61,199 bases of DNA from Cupriavidus sp. 2SB (GCF_005503625.1 NZ_SCMX01000041.1:1-61199); one strand, 5' to 3'. Positions 16,421-25,403 are shown, counted from the first letter of the stretch. Notes: a model not told the origin generated them from the letters alone. Numbers and translations: made by a program.

Positions 16421-17223
16421 GCGTGGCGCCTTTGCATGGCATCGCTCAATAGCACCAGTGCCAGCGTCGCGAGGGTCAGGACGACGATCGGGCTGGCGAT
16501 GATCCACGGGGCTTCGGCGGCATAGGGCAGCAGTTCGGTCATCATCAATCCCAGTTCGGCAGCGGGCGGCTGTGCGCCGAGCCCAACGAAACCCATCGCC
16601 GCCAGGGCGAGCACTGCCGCGCTGGCGCCGAAGCTCATCAGCGTGGCCAGCAGCGGAAGCAATTCGGGCAATACGTGTCGCCAGAGCACATAGCCGGGGC
16701 CGAAGCCAAGCAATCGCGCCGCCTCCACATGACCGCTCGCGAACACGACGCTGGCCGTGGCCTGCGTGACGCGGAAATACTCGACCCACAGCACCAGCGA
16801 CAGGCCAACATAGAGCGGCCAGAATGCGCCGGGCGCAAAGGCGCTGAGCAACAGCACCAGCAGCAGGCCGGGCAGCGCGAGCACCGAATCGGCCACCGTG
16901 CCGATCAGCCGTGCGGTCCAGCCGCCGCGCCATGCGGCGAGCAGGCCGAGCAGCGTGCCCGGAATCGCGGCGGTCAGTACGCTGATCAAGGCAAGGCCGA
17001 GCGACAACCGCGTGGCATCGGCCAGCCGCGCCAGCATGCTGCGGCCCAGGTGATCGGTGCCGAGGGGTTCGTGCAGCCCCGGCGCCTGCAGCACGCCGTA
17101 CAGATCCTGTTCGAACGGGGCGCGCCCGGCCATCCACGGGCCCGCGAGTGCAAACAGCGCGATCAGCAGGAGCAGCGCGAGTCCCAGACCCTGGCGATCG
17201 AACTGAAAAAATCGACGATTCAT
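16417..17223 (-). CDS. ABC importer permease, DppC/NikC type
   Basis: A 268-residue inner-membrane permease. It has the N-terminal helix of the C-type subunit (LALLLLIALFALAGPWMA), the short periplasmic segment with HEPLGTDHLGRSMLARL typical of DppC/OppC/NikC, and the coupling EAARLLGFGP before the last helices. The ATG at 17223 was chosen because it directly precedes the first helix; it overlaps the stop of the B-type permease by 4 bases. Imports a peptide-like or metal-complex substrate together with the partner at 17220. Confidence 0.88.
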   Translation of the reverse strand: MNRRFFQFDRQGLGLALLLLIALFALAGPWMAGRAPFEQDLYGVLQAPGLHEPLGTDHLGRSMLARLADATRLSLGLALISVLTAAIPGTLLGLLAAWRGGWTARLIGTVADSVLALPGLLLVLLLSAFAPGAFWPLYVGLSLVLWVEYFRVTQATASVVFASGHVEAARLLGFGPGYVLWRHVLPELLPLLATLMSFGASAAVLALAAMGFVGLGAQPPAAELGLMMTELLPYAAEAPWIIASPIVVLTLATLALVLLSDAMQRRHA

Positions 17224-18254
17224 CGACGTCCCCTTGCCAGCCGCACGCGCGGATCGATCCACGCGCAGGCGAGGTCCACCAGCGTGTTCAGTGCCACGAA
17301 CATCAATCCCATGACCAGTGCGGTGCCCTGGATCATCGGTACGTCGCGTCCGAAGATCGCGTGTACCAGTGCGTGGCCGATGCCGGGCCACGCGAATAGC
17401 GTTTCAATCACGACTACACCTTCGACGAGATAGACGAGCTGGACGCCGAGATACGCCACCAGCGGAATGGCCGCGTTGCGCACGCCGTGCCGCAGCAGCG
17501 CTTGTCCATCTGTCAGACCCTTGACCCGCGCAAACGCAAAGTAGGGCGCTTCCGCCACCGACGCCATGGCGTTGCGTGCCACGCGCATCGACGTGGCGGC
17601 CAACCCAAGGCCCAGCGTCAGCGCTGGCATCAGCAGCGCGCCGTGTACATGGTGGCCGCCGGCCGGCATCAGGTTCCATTCGATGGCGAGCACCGTCACC
17701 AGCACGATGCCGAGCACGAACGGCGGCATGGCGCGTAGCAGGACCGACGCCACCAGCGTGCCGCGATCGAGTGCACCGCCGGCCCGCAGCCCTGCGGCGA
17801 AACCCAGCGGCACGGCAATCGCGCATGACACGGCAAGCGCCGCCACGGCGAGCCGCAGCGTGTGGCCGAGTTGATGGACGATCTCGTCGATGACGGGCGC
17901 ACCCGTGACGGACGACAGGCCGAGGTCGAACTGCAGCAGGTGGTGCCACCAACGTAGCAATGCATCGGTCCACGGCAGGGCAAGGCCGAGTTCGGCGCGA
18001 ACGGCTTCCGCGGCAGCGGCGCTGACCATGTCGAAGCCATAGCGCGCGGCGGCCACGCGAAACGCGGTATCGCCGGGCAGCATCCGCATCATCAGGAAGC
18101 TCAGCGTGCCAACCAGCGCCGCCACGACCAGCGCCTGCAGGCCGCGTTGCAGCAGGATGCGGCCCACGAGGCTGGTCGTGCGCCAGCGCAGCGGCGTGTG
18201 CTGGACGGGAGATGCCGCCAGCGGCAAGGATGGTTCGTTCATGGATTCGCTCAT
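17220..18254 (-). CDS. ABC importer permease, DppB/NikB type
   Basis: A 344-residue permease with the DppB/NikB layout: an N-terminal helix, the MMRMLPGDTAFRV loop, a long periplasmic segment, then the permease core with ARVKGLTDGQALLRHGVRNA (EAA-like coupling loop) and a C-terminal helix ending ACAWIDPRVRL. An extra 25-residue polar N-terminus precedes the first helix. It overlaps both neighbours by 4 bases, so translation is coupled along the operon. Confidence 0.88.
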   Translation of the reverse strand: MSESMNEPSLPLAASPVQHTPLRWRTTSLVGRILLQRGLQALVVAALVGTLSFLMMRMLPGDTAFRVAAARYGFDMVSAAAAEAVRAELGLALPWTDALLRWWHHLLQFDLGLSSVTGAPVIDEIVHQLGHTLRLAVAALAVSCAIAVPLGFAAGLRAGGALDRGTLVASVLLRAMPPFVLGIVLVTVLAIEWNLMPAGGHHVHGALLMPALTLGLGLAATSMRVARNAMASVAEAPYFAFARVKGLTDGQALLRHGVRNAAIPLVAYLGVQLVYLVEGVVVIETLFAWPGIGHALVHAIFGRDVPMIQGTALVMGLMFVALNTLVDLACAWIDPRVRLARGRR

Positions 18255-19849
18255 GAATGCCAGTGCATTTGTGTCAGCCGGTAGCTGCGTTCGAACGGAT
18301 CGATCGAGACGCCACCGAGCCTGGGCGAGGCCGCCAGGGTTTGGCGATACCAGACCACGGGGATCAGCGGCAGGTCGCGCTGCAGCGTGGCGGCGATCTG
18401 GCGACGCAGCCGGCCGCGCAGTTGGCCACCGTCCGCGTCAGCGGGAGTGGATGGCAGTGCGGCCAGCGCGCGGGTCACAGCCGGATCGGCCCAGCCCATC
18501 GCGCCCCAGTCACCTCCCTTGTTCCCGTTCGGCGGAAAGTCCTGCGAGACGGTGCCGAATGCATCGGGCACCACGCCGTAGTTGCGTGACATCAGGCCGA
18601 TGTCGAGCGAGCCGTCGCGATGCGCGAACGGGATATCGCCCGAGTTGCCCACGGCCACGCGCATCGCGATACCCACCTGCCGGAACTGCTCCTGAAGTGC
18701 CGTGGCGATGACGGGCAGCTCAGGGCGATCCGGGAAGGTGCGCAGCGTGATCGCGAAGCGTGCATCGCCGCGACGCAGGATGCCATCGGCGCCCGGTTGC
18801 CAGCCCGACTGGGCGAGCAGGGCGCGCGCGGTGGCGCGGTCGAAGTGCAGCGGCGGCAGTGCATCGTCATGCCAGCCAGTCAGCGACGGCGGAAACAGTT
18901 GCGTGGCCGCCAGCGCCGGATCACGGAGGATGGCCGTGGCGATGCCGCGCCGGTCGATGGCGAGCGACAACGCGCGGCGCACTGCGACATCGGCGAGAAA
19001 CGGATGGCCGGCGTTGACCTTGAGCGCCGTCGTGCGCGGAATGGTCACTGCGTGCAGGCGCACGTTGGGACTCGTCGCCAGCCGCGCGATGCTGCCGGGA
19101 TCAAGCCCGTAGGCAAGTTCCGCCTGTCCGCCCTCGGCCATCAGCGCGCGCATCTCGGCGCGGCCCACGGACAGGTACGAGGCGCGCCGTATTGCCGGGG
19201 CCATGCCGCGCCAGCCATCGAACGCGGCAATCGAAAAACGCTGCGGCGGCTCGAGATCGACGATGCGATAGGGACCGGAGCCGATGATCGCGCGTACATT
19301 GCCATCGGGAGCGAACGAGGCGGGCGCCAGCACCTGCGCGCTGCTGTGCGAGAGCAGGGCGAGCAGCGGTGTGAAGGGGCGCGTCAGTACGATGCGGATG
19401 CCGTCGGGCTCCGCACCGATGTCTGCGATCGGCGCCACGCGCAGCATCCCCGCCGCATGGCGAGCGCGTTCGAGTGCCGCCACCACATGCGCGGGACGCA
19501 CCGGTGTGCCATCGTGAAAGCGCGCGCCGGGCTGCAGCGTGAAGCGCCATGTCAGTTGATCGGCCGATAGCTGCCATCGCGCGGCGAGGGCGGGCGTCGG
19601 CAGTCCATCCGCATCGAAATCGACAAGTGTCTCCGTAACCTGCATGCGCGAGAACAGGTAACCGTTGCGCAACGGATCGAGCGAGGACAATTCCCATGGG
19701 CCGATCACGCGCACGGCGCGCTCGCCGGCTTCCGTCGATGCGGGTGCGGAAGTGTGTGCCATCAGCGGCAGCGCAGGCGCTGCAGCGGCTGCCCCGGCAG
19801 CCAGCAGCAACCGGCGCCGTTGTGAAGAGAGAACCTTTGCCACGGTCAA
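18251..19849 (-). CDS. Periplasmic substrate-binding protein, SBP_bac_5 family
   Basis: A 532-residue binding protein of the DppA/OppA/NikA family: an N-terminal RRRLLLAAG stretch with a twin-arginine-like signal and Ala-rich hydrophobic core, then WELSSLDPLRNGYLFSRM, FTLQPGARFHDGTPV and the IGSGPYRI motif characteristic of the family. It should capture the substrate that enters through the TonB receptor and hand it to the permeases. Substrate is not readable from the sequence; NikA-type nickel or metallophore complexes are plausible because of the adjacent siderophore-type receptor. Confidence 0.88.
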   Translation of the reverse strand: MTVAKVLSSQRRRLLLAAGAAAAAPALPLMAHTSAPASTEAGERAVRVIGPWELSSLDPLRNGYLFSRMQVTETLVDFDADGLPTPALAARWQLSADQLTWRFTLQPGARFHDGTPVRPAHVVAALERARHAAGMLRVAPIADIGAEPDGIRIVLTRPFTPLLALLSHSSAQVLAPASFAPDGNVRAIIGSGPYRIVDLEPPQRFSIAAFDGWRGMAPAIRRASYLSVGRAEMRALMAEGGQAELAYGLDPGSIARLATSPNVRLHAVTIPRTTALKVNAGHPFLADVAVRRALSLAIDRRGIATAILRDPALAATQLFPPSLTGWHDDALPPLHFDRATARALLAQSGWQPGADGILRRGDARFAITLRTFPDRPELPVIATALQEQFRQVGIAMRVAVGNSGDIPFAHRDGSLDIGLMSRNYGVVPDAFGTVSQDFPPNGNKGGDWGAMGWADPAVTRALAALPSTPADADGGQLRGRLRRQIAATLQRDLPLIPVVWYRQTLAASPRLGGVSIDPFERSYRLTQMHWHS

Positions 19850-21918
19850 TAGCTCAGTTGCAGGCCGAGCCGCACCGTGCGTCCGGCGCCCGGCATGATC
19901 CAGACATTGCTGGCGGCGCTGGCGTAGTAGGTGCGGTCGAACAGGTTGTCGACGTTGAGCGCCACGCGCACGGTCTTGCTGTATTGCCAGTAGGCAAAGG
20001 CGTCCGCCAGCGTGTAGGCGGGCAGCGAGAAGCTGTCCTGCGCGTCGCCGCCGCGCGTGCCCACGTAGCGCACCCCGGCGCCCAGGCCATAGCGCTGGCC
20101 GATGGGCGCCTGGTCCTCGAAGATCGCCATCAGGCTGCCGCTGGTGCGCGGTACGTTGGCCAGCGGCGTGCCGGCGGCCAGCCGGGTGTCCTGTGTGACT
20201 TCGGCATCGGTGTACGCGAAGTTCCCGGTCACGCGCCAGTGGGTGCCGATGCGGCCAGCCACGTCGAGTTCCACGCCCCGGCTGCGCGCTTCGCCGGCTG
20301 CGCGCAGGAACGAGGGGTTCGACGGATCGGTGGTCAGCACATTGCGCTTGCGGATCTCGAACACGGCCAGCGTGGCAGTGGTGCGATGGTCCGGGCTTTC
20401 GTACTTTGCGCCTGCTTCCACGGCGCGGCCATGCTCGGGCGAGAACGCATTGGCATTGGCATCGCTGCCCGGGTTCGGACGGAACGACTTGCCTGCGTTG
20501 GCGAACAGCGAAACCGTCGGCGTGGCGAGGTAGGTCACACCCAGCCGTGGCGAGACGGCAGTCTGGTGCTGGCTGGTGCTGGCGCCGGAGAGTCGATTGT
20601 CGAGCGACTGGTTGTAGATGTCGAAGCGCGCGCCGGCCAGCACGCGCCAGCGCTCGCCCAGCCGCAACTGGTCTTGCGCATAGAGGCCGACGTTGGTCTG
20701 GCGCTCGTAGGTATTGGTGTTGGGCAGCAGCGTGGGCGGGGTCTGTCCGTAGACCGGATCGTAGATGTCGATGGCGTACGGCGCAGCGGCGGTGGGGTTG
20801 CGGCGCAGCATGACTTGCGACACGCCGAAGCGGTAGGTATCCACGCCCAGCAGCACCTCGTGGCCGATGGCGCCCGTGTTGAACTTGCCCGCGATATCGG
20901 CCTGCAGGGAGACATCGTCGGACTGGAAGTCGCGATAGCGCCGCTGGCGGGTCAGCGTGCGGCCATCGGCCTGCAGCGCGGTCGCTTCAGTGGAGTAGCC
21001 TTCGAGCGAACCGCCGCGATAGGCCACGGCGACGCGCCCCTTCCACGTATCGGAGAAATCATGCTCGACGGAGAGTTGGTGCGACTGGCTGTCGAGGCGG
21101 ATGTCGCCATCGTTCGGCTCGCCCAGGAAGCGCGAGCGCGGCACGGCGCCGAGCCGGCCGTTCACGGCCACCACGCCCCGGTCCAGCGGCACGGTATAGC
21201 GCTGGATCTCGCCCGCATACTGGATCACCGTATTGGCGCCGAGCGCCCAGGTGAACGAGGGCGCCAGCAGGAAGCGGCGACTGTTCACGAAATCGCGCGT
21301 GCTGCCTTCGTGGTCGGCCACGGCAACCAGGCGGCCCGCCACGTTGTCGGAGAGGGCGCCCGTGACATCTGCCGAGACCCGGTACTTGTCGCGCGTGCCA
21401 ACCTCGAAGCCATACGTTTGTGACGGCTTGAATTGCGGTTGCTTGGTGACGACATTGATCACGCCACCGGGGTCGCCGCTGCCGTAGACCGACGAGGCTG
21501 GCCCTTTGAGCACTTCCACGCGCTCGATGGTGGCGGTGTCGCGCGGCGCGGTAAAACCGCGGTTGGCGGCGAAGCCGTTGACCAGATATCCCGCGCCGGT
21601 GTTCTCGTTGCCGGTGAAACCACGGATCGAGAAGTTGTCCCAGAGTCCGCCGTAGTTACCTTGACGCGCCACGCCGCTCACGTAGTCAAAGGTGTCATCG
21701 AGTCGCGTGGCCGCGATGTCGTCGATCAGTGCGCGCGGTACGACCTGTACCGAGAGCGGCACTTCGCGCAATGGCGTCTCGGTGCGCGTGGCGCCCGTGG
21801 CATAGGGGGCTGGCGCATGGCCGCGCACGGAAACTTCAGGGAGGGTCTGGTCGTCGGCGGCGTTGGCAAAAGCGGTGGCGGCAAACAGGAAAGCAGGCGT
21901 GAAACGGCGTCCGGACAT
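19846..21918 (-). CDS. TonB-dependent siderophore-type outer-membrane receptor
   Basis: A 690-residue receptor. After a signal peptide (cleavage near ANA) a TonB-box-like segment (LPEVSVRGHAP) precedes the plug domain (PLREVPLSVQVVPRALIDD ... FSIRGF ... ERVEVLKGPASSVYGSGDPGG), followed by a 22-strand barrel that ends in the family C-terminus (VRLGLQLSY, aromatic terminal residue). Strongly like ferrichrome/siderophore receptors. As first gene of the five-gene operon it brings a chelated metal across the outer membrane. Its promoter region holds the palindrome at 21952-21966. Confidence 0.92.
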   Translation of the reverse strand: MSGRRFTPAFLFAATAFANAADDQTLPEVSVRGHAPAPYATGATRTETPLREVPLSVQVVPRALIDDIAATRLDDTFDYVSGVARQGNYGGLWDNFSIRGFTGNENTGAGYLVNGFAANRGFTAPRDTATIERVEVLKGPASSVYGSGDPGGVINVVTKQPQFKPSQTYGFEVGTRDKYRVSADVTGALSDNVAGRLVAVADHEGSTRDFVNSRRFLLAPSFTWALGANTVIQYAGEIQRYTVPLDRGVVAVNGRLGAVPRSRFLGEPNDGDIRLDSQSHQLSVEHDFSDTWKGRVAVAYRGGSLEGYSTEATALQADGRTLTRQRRYRDFQSDDVSLQADIAGKFNTGAIGHEVLLGVDTYRFGVSQVMLRRNPTAAAPYAIDIYDPVYGQTPPTLLPNTNTYERQTNVGLYAQDQLRLGERWRVLAGARFDIYNQSLDNRLSGASTSQHQTAVSPRLGVTYLATPTVSLFANAGKSFRPNPGSDANANAFSPEHGRAVEAGAKYESPDHRTTATLAVFEIRKRNVLTTDPSNPSFLRAAGEARSRGVELDVAGRIGTHWRVTGNFAYTDAEVTQDTRLAAGTPLANVPRTSGSLMAIFEDQAPIGQRYGLGAGVRYVGTRGGDAQDSFSLPAYTLADAFAYWQYSKTVRVALNVDNLFDRTYYASAASNVWIMPGAGRTVRLGLQLSY

Positions 21919-21951
21919 GAATGGGGGCGAGCGGAAATAGGGCGGGCTTAT

Positions 21952-21966
21952 TGCAACAGGGTTGCA
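21952..21966. promoter_or_regulatory. Palindrome in the promoter of the TonB-receptor operon
   Basis: TGCAAC-AGG-GTTGCA is a perfect inverted repeat 33 bases upstream of the receptor ATG, flanked by an AT-rich TTAT on both outer sides. It is where a metal-responsive repressor would be expected, but it is not a canonical Fur box and I cannot name the factor. Confidence 0.55.
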
Positions 21967-22030
21967 TTATAGCGAGCCTTCCGCGCCACACCATTACATT
22001 TTTGCGACAAGCTGTCCGCGCCCTGCCGCA

Positions 22031-22849
22031 CTACCCCATCAACGCCGACAAATCCTTCGCCGCAGCCTTTACCTCTTTCTCGGCCCGCTCGCGCAGCGCG
22101 CCATCGGCTTCGAACCGTTGCTGCGGCCCCGCCACGCTGATCGCGGCGATGATGTTGCCTTGTGCGTCACGCACTGGCGCCGCGCAGGAGTCGATGCCCG
22201 GCTCGAAGGCCGAGAAACTCCACGCGCAGCCGCGTTCGTGGTCGGCGGCCAGGATTTCGGCAAGGCGCCGATGGGTGCCCGCGCTCTGCCCCGTGACGGT
22301 GGGCAGGGGATCGGGACCAAGGCGCTCGCGCAGTTCTTCCGGCGACAGATGGGCGATCAGCATGCGCCCCGGCGTGGTCAGATGGGCTGGCACGCGGCTG
22401 CCTACCTGGATATTGCTGACGAGCCCGGTGTTGGGCATCTCGCGCAGTAGATAAAGAACGTGACCGCCGTCGGGTACGGCGAGGTAGGCCGATAGCTGCA
22501 GCGATTCGCTGAGCCGCGCGAGGATGCGCCGTGCAAACGACGTGAGGTCGTTGGCCGCCAGCGCGCGTGACGCGAGCTTCAGGAAAGAAAAACCCACGGT
22601 ATGCCCGCCCTGCGGCAGCCGCTCGACCATGCCCTCGTGTTCGAGCGTGGCGAGCAGCCGCATCACCGTGACGCGGTTCACGTCGATGCGCCGGCCCACT
22701 TCGCTGAGGTTGGCCGTGGAGCCGCCCTCGGCGATAAAGCGCAGCAGGCGCATGCCCCGGATGACGGGGGATACCAACTGCGGGTTTGCGCCATCGTCGG
22801 CGTCCGGATCGGCAACGTCAGGTTCGGGCAGCGGCTTGGGCTTCGGCAT
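22031..22849 (-). CDS. IclR-family transcriptional regulator
   Basis: A 272-residue IclR protein: winged HTH (NLSEVGRRIDVNRVTVMRLLATLEHEG), then the effector domain with HLTTPGRMLIAHL and the C-terminal GIDSCAAPVRDAQGNIIAAISVAGP. An N-terminal 25-residue Pro/Asp-rich extension precedes the HTH. The ATG at 22849 is preferred over an upstream TTG. It follows the FAD monooxygenase gene on the same strand with 47 bases between and probably regulates it; the half-sites at 24061-24085 before the monooxygenase are the likely target. Confidence 0.88.
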   Translation of the reverse strand: MPKPKPLPEPDVADPDADDGANPQLVSPVIRGMRLLRFIAEGGSTANLSEVGRRIDVNRVTVMRLLATLEHEGMVERLPQGGHTVGFSFLKLASRALAANDLTSFARRILARLSESLQLSAYLAVPDGGHVLYLLREMPNTGLVSNIQVGSRVPAHLTTPGRMLIAHLSPEELRERLGPDPLPTVTGQSAGTHRRLAEILAADHERGCAWSFSAFEPGIDSCAAPVRDAQGNIIAAISVAGPQQRFEADGALRERAEKEVKAAAKDLSALMG

Positions 22850-22896
22850 TCGCAAACGGGCAGTCAGGGGAGTTCACTCAGGAGGGACCTGGACGC

Positions 22897-24027
22897 TTAC
22901 TGAAGCGGCGCGGTCCAGGCGTTGTAATCGTACACCCAGTCGGCATTGCCGCCGGCCTTGAGCCACTCGTTGCCGCGCGAGCCGATCTGGATGCGGCTGG
23001 TGCGTTCGTGGCGCGCGGCCTGATAGCGGGCCAGTGCGGCGGGCACGGCGTCCGAGGTGGCCTCGGCCAGGCAGCGCGCCAACACCACGCCATCCTCGAT
23101 GGCCATGCCCGCGCCCTGTGCCATGAACGGCATCATCGGGTGGCAGGCGTCGCCCATCAGCGCGATATGGCCGGACGACCACGACGGCAGCGGATCGCGC
23201 ACGTACAACGCGGAGATCAGCACGTCGTCGCAGGCATCGAGCAAGGCGCGTGCATCGGGATGAAATCCGGCATAGGCGGCGCGCAGGTCTTCGACGCGGC
23301 CCGGCGTGGTCCACGACTCGTTGCGCCAGCTATCTTGTGCCACGGTGGCGAAGACGAAGATCTCGCGGCCACGGTTCAGCGGAAAGGTCACGATCTGGCT
23401 GGTGGATTCCGGACCCCACCACTTCGTGAACGCGCCGATGTTCGGCACGCCGGCCAACTTCTCGGCGGGCACCACGGCGCGGTAGGCCACTACGCCAGTG
23501 AAGATGGGATGCTCGTCGCCGAGCAGCGCGCGGCGCACCACCGAGTGGATGCCATCGGCCCCGATCAGCACGTCAACGTCCTGCTGGCTGCCATCGGCAA
23601 ACGTGAGCGTGGCGCCTTGATCTCGTGCCGTGATCGCGGTGGCCTTGTGGCCGAGCTTCACGTTGGCCGCTGGCACGGCAGCTTCCAGCGCAGACATCAG
23701 GTCGCCCCGGTGCATGGTCAGTTGCGGCGCGCCGTAGCGGCGCTCGGCTTCGTCGGACATCCGCAGGCGCGAGGTTTCCTCGCCGGAATCCCAGGTGCGG
23801 CTGATGCGGTGCGTGGGCCTTGCAGCGGTGTCGCGGAGCGCCTCGCCAATGCCAAGCCCATCGAGGGCGCGCACGGCGTTGGGTGTCAGGTTGATGTCGG
23901 CGCCCACACGCGCAAAGCGCGCCGCCTGCTCGAACACCACTACATCCATGCCGAGGCGGCGCATGGCGATGGCCGCAGCCAACCCGCCGATGCCGGCACC
24001 GTTGATACCAATCTTTCCTGAAAACAT
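22897..24027 (-). CDS. FAD-dependent aromatic monooxygenase (NicC/salicylate-hydroxylase-like)
   Basis: A 376-residue class A flavin monooxygenase. The Rossmann GxGxxG is INGAGIGGLAAAIAMRRLG, the DG motif is VDVLIGADGIHSVVRRALLG, and the GD motif is ALMGDACHPMMPFMAQGAGM. The pattern, with GVVAYRAVVP and TKWWGPEST, is close to 6-hydroxynicotinate 3-monooxygenase (NicC), but the rest of a nic pathway is absent, so the aromatic substrate is uncertain. It uses NAD(P)H and O2 in the cytoplasm. The ATG at 24027 has a GAGGAG ribosome site; an upstream in-frame ATG would add an unlikely extension. Forms an operon with the IclR gene. Confidence 0.88.
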   Translation of the reverse strand: MFSGKIGINGAGIGGLAAAIAMRRLGMDVVVFEQAARFARVGADINLTPNAVRALDGLGIGEALRDTAARPTHRISRTWDSGEETSRLRMSDEAERRYGAPQLTMHRGDLMSALEAAVPAANVKLGHKATAITARDQGATLTFADGSQQDVDVLIGADGIHSVVRRALLGDEHPIFTGVVAYRAVVPAEKLAGVPNIGAFTKWWGPESTSQIVTFPLNRGREIFVFATVAQDSWRNESWTTPGRVEDLRAAYAGFHPDARALLDACDDVLISALYVRDPLPSWSSGHIALMGDACHPMMPFMAQGAGMAIEDGVVLARCLAEATSDAVPAALARYQAARHERTSRIQIGSRGNEWLKAGGNADWVYDYNAWTAPLQ

Positions 24028-24339
24028 GGGGCGCTCCTCTTTCCGACTCGATTTATGTATGTTCAAAAATGAACGATAAGTTCATAAAAAGAATATCCAT
24101 GGCGAGAGGCTTTCGTCAAGCGGAGGGGGCGCCGCATCGTCGTTTCCGGGCAGGGTTGCGAGAGGCCATGTGCGTCCAAATGCTGTTGTGGGAATTGTCT
24201 TACGGATGTTTCAGCAGCGGTCTTCTGCTTCGGGCGGGCGGCAAAACATACATTGCAGTTACAGCACGGCCACGCAGCATGACCCCTCCAGGAAAGCGAT
24301 GCGTGGCCCAGAACATCCACTCTGAAAAAGGAGCACGAC
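24028..24339. other. Intergenic region between divergent monooxygenase and periplasmic-protein genes
   Basis: About 310 bases without a gene. The left part holds the half-site cluster at 24061-24085. The rest shows no further convincing motif; a rightward open frame across it lies out of frame with the real gene at 24340 and is not supported. Confidence 0.6.
24061..24085. promoter_or_regulatory. Cluster of GTTCA half-sites before the monooxygenase-IclR operon
   Basis: Three half-sites form two overlapping inverted repeats: GTTCA-AAAA-TGAAC (24061-24074) and ATGAAC-GATAA-GTTCAT (24069-24085). They lie 34-58 bases before the monooxygenase ATG, in an AT-rich patch that should contain its promoter. 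Multiple half-sites of this kind suit an IclR-family regulator, here the one encoded at 22031. Confidence 0.65.
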
Positions 24340-24927
24340 ATGATTGCAAAGACGTTTGCCAAGAAGTGGCTGACCGCCGCGGTGTGTTCGATGATGGTGG
24401 CCGCACCGGCCGGCTTTGCCTACGCCCAGGCCGGGTCGAAGGCTGATTACGACGCAGCGGTCAAGCAGGCCGACGCCGACTACAAGGCTGCGGGTTCGCG
24501 CTGCGATGCCCAGTCCGGCAATGCCAAGGACATCTGCAAGGCCGAAGCCAAGCGCGACCGCGACGTAGCCAAGGCCAATGCCGAGGCCAAGCGAGACGGC
24601 ACGGACAAGGCCCACGCCAAGGCCATGAAGACCAAGGCCGATCGTGACTACGACGTGTCCAAGGAAATGTGCGACGACAAGAAGGGCAACGACAAGGACG
24701 TTTGCGTGAAGGAAGCCAAGGCTTCGCACGAACGCGCCCTGGGCGCGGCCAAAGTCGAGAAGGCCGCCGCGACGGGTACGAGCACTGACGTAGCGGAAAC
24801 GCGCGCCGATGCCCGCAAGGACACCGTTGACGCCGCCTACAAGGCCGACAAGGAAAAGTGCGATGCCATGTCCGGCGATGCCAAGGACAAGTGCCAGGCC
24901 AACGTGAAGGCCAAGTACGCCAAGTAA
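24340..24927 (+). CDS. Periplasmic lysine/alanine-rich protein with three CX10C repeats
   Basis: A 195-residue exported protein with a signal peptide ending FAYAQA. The mature chain is highly charged and Ala/Lys/Asp-rich with three copies of a unit containing CDxxxG(N/D)xKDxC: CDAQSGNAKDIC, CDDKKGNDKDVC, CDAMSGDAKDKC, each followed by a Lys-rich helix (KAEAKRD, VKEAKAS, QANVKAK). The spacing (ten residues between the Cys) is constant, suggesting one disulfide per repeat on an alpha-helical rod. Often annotated as a TolA-like or cell-envelope protein, without real TolA domain evidence. The CsbD-like gene follows in the same direction. Confidence 0.78.
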   Translation: MIAKTFAKKWLTAAVCSMMVAAPAGFAYAQAGSKADYDAAVKQADADYKAAGSRCDAQSGNAKDICKAEAKRDRDVAKANAEAKRDGTDKAHAKAMKTKADRDYDVSKEMCDDKKGNDKDVCVKEAKASHERALGAAKVEKAAATGTSTDVAETRADARKDTVDAAYKADKEKCDAMSGDAKDKCQANVKAKYAK

Positions 24928-25018
24928 TCCGAATCCGCTTCATCGGTCGACATACGTCGACTCCCGAGCAACCTGCGGCCGCCCGGAGCGGCCGCGCTAC
25001 TCAAACAAGGAGCCGCAT

Positions 25019-25222
25019 ATGAACTGGGATCAGATCGAGGGCAAGTGGGACCAGGCCAAGGGCAAGGTCAAGGAAAAGTGGGGCAAGCTGACCGACGACG
25101 ACATCACCGTCATCAACGGCAAGCGTGACCAACTGGCTGGGCGTATCCAGGAGCGTTACGGATACACCAAGGAGCAGGTCGAGGATGAAATGAAGGCGTG
25201 GGAGCGCGATACGCGCTGGTAA
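25019..25222 (+). CDS. CsbD-family stress protein
   Basis: A 67-residue CsbD protein: MNWDQIEGKWDQAKGKVKEK, KLTDDDITVINGKRDQLAGR, then IQERYGYTKEQVEDEM, the classic family pattern. These small soluble proteins rise under general stress; biochemical role unknown. A ribosome site (AAGGAG) lies just before the ATG. A GC-rich hairpin (stem 24975-24981 with 24989-24995) stands between this gene and the preceding periplasmic gene and may adjust read-through. A terminator follows at 25288. Confidence 0.88.
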   Translation: MNWDQIEGKWDQAKGKVKEKWGKLTDDDITVINGKRDQLAGRIQERYGYTKEQVEDEMKAWERDTRW

Positions 25223-25287
25223 CCTGCACCGGTGGTAAACCCGATCACGCCAGCGTGACTGGCGTGTGAACCCCGCGCAAAAAAAAA

Positions 25288-25317
25288 GCGGCAAGGCTTC
25301 GGCTTTGCCGCTTTTTT
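25288..25317. terminator. Rho-independent terminator after the CsbD-like gene
   Basis: A GCGGCAAgGC / GCtTTGCCGC hairpin with a UUC-type tetraloop, preceded by a run of A and followed by six T, so it can act in both directions. Confidence 0.85.
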
Positions 25318-25403
25318 GTCTGCCCGCATTCACGCCGGACATCTTGCCCAAGTCTTTTTGGGGAAACCTGATTTCTACGTCAACGCAGGAATATTTCAGT
25401 ACG

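Noticed and set aside
15011..17137. A 708-residue single frame for the ABC ATPase
   Set aside because: The first ~240 residues are the wrong frame of the permease gene (Arg/Ala-rich, no domain); the true start ATG 16420 overlaps the permease stop.
24069..24446. 125-residue plus-strand frame over the monooxygenase operator and signal peptide of the next gene
   Set aside because: Out of frame with the well-supported Cys-repeat protein and no ribosome site.
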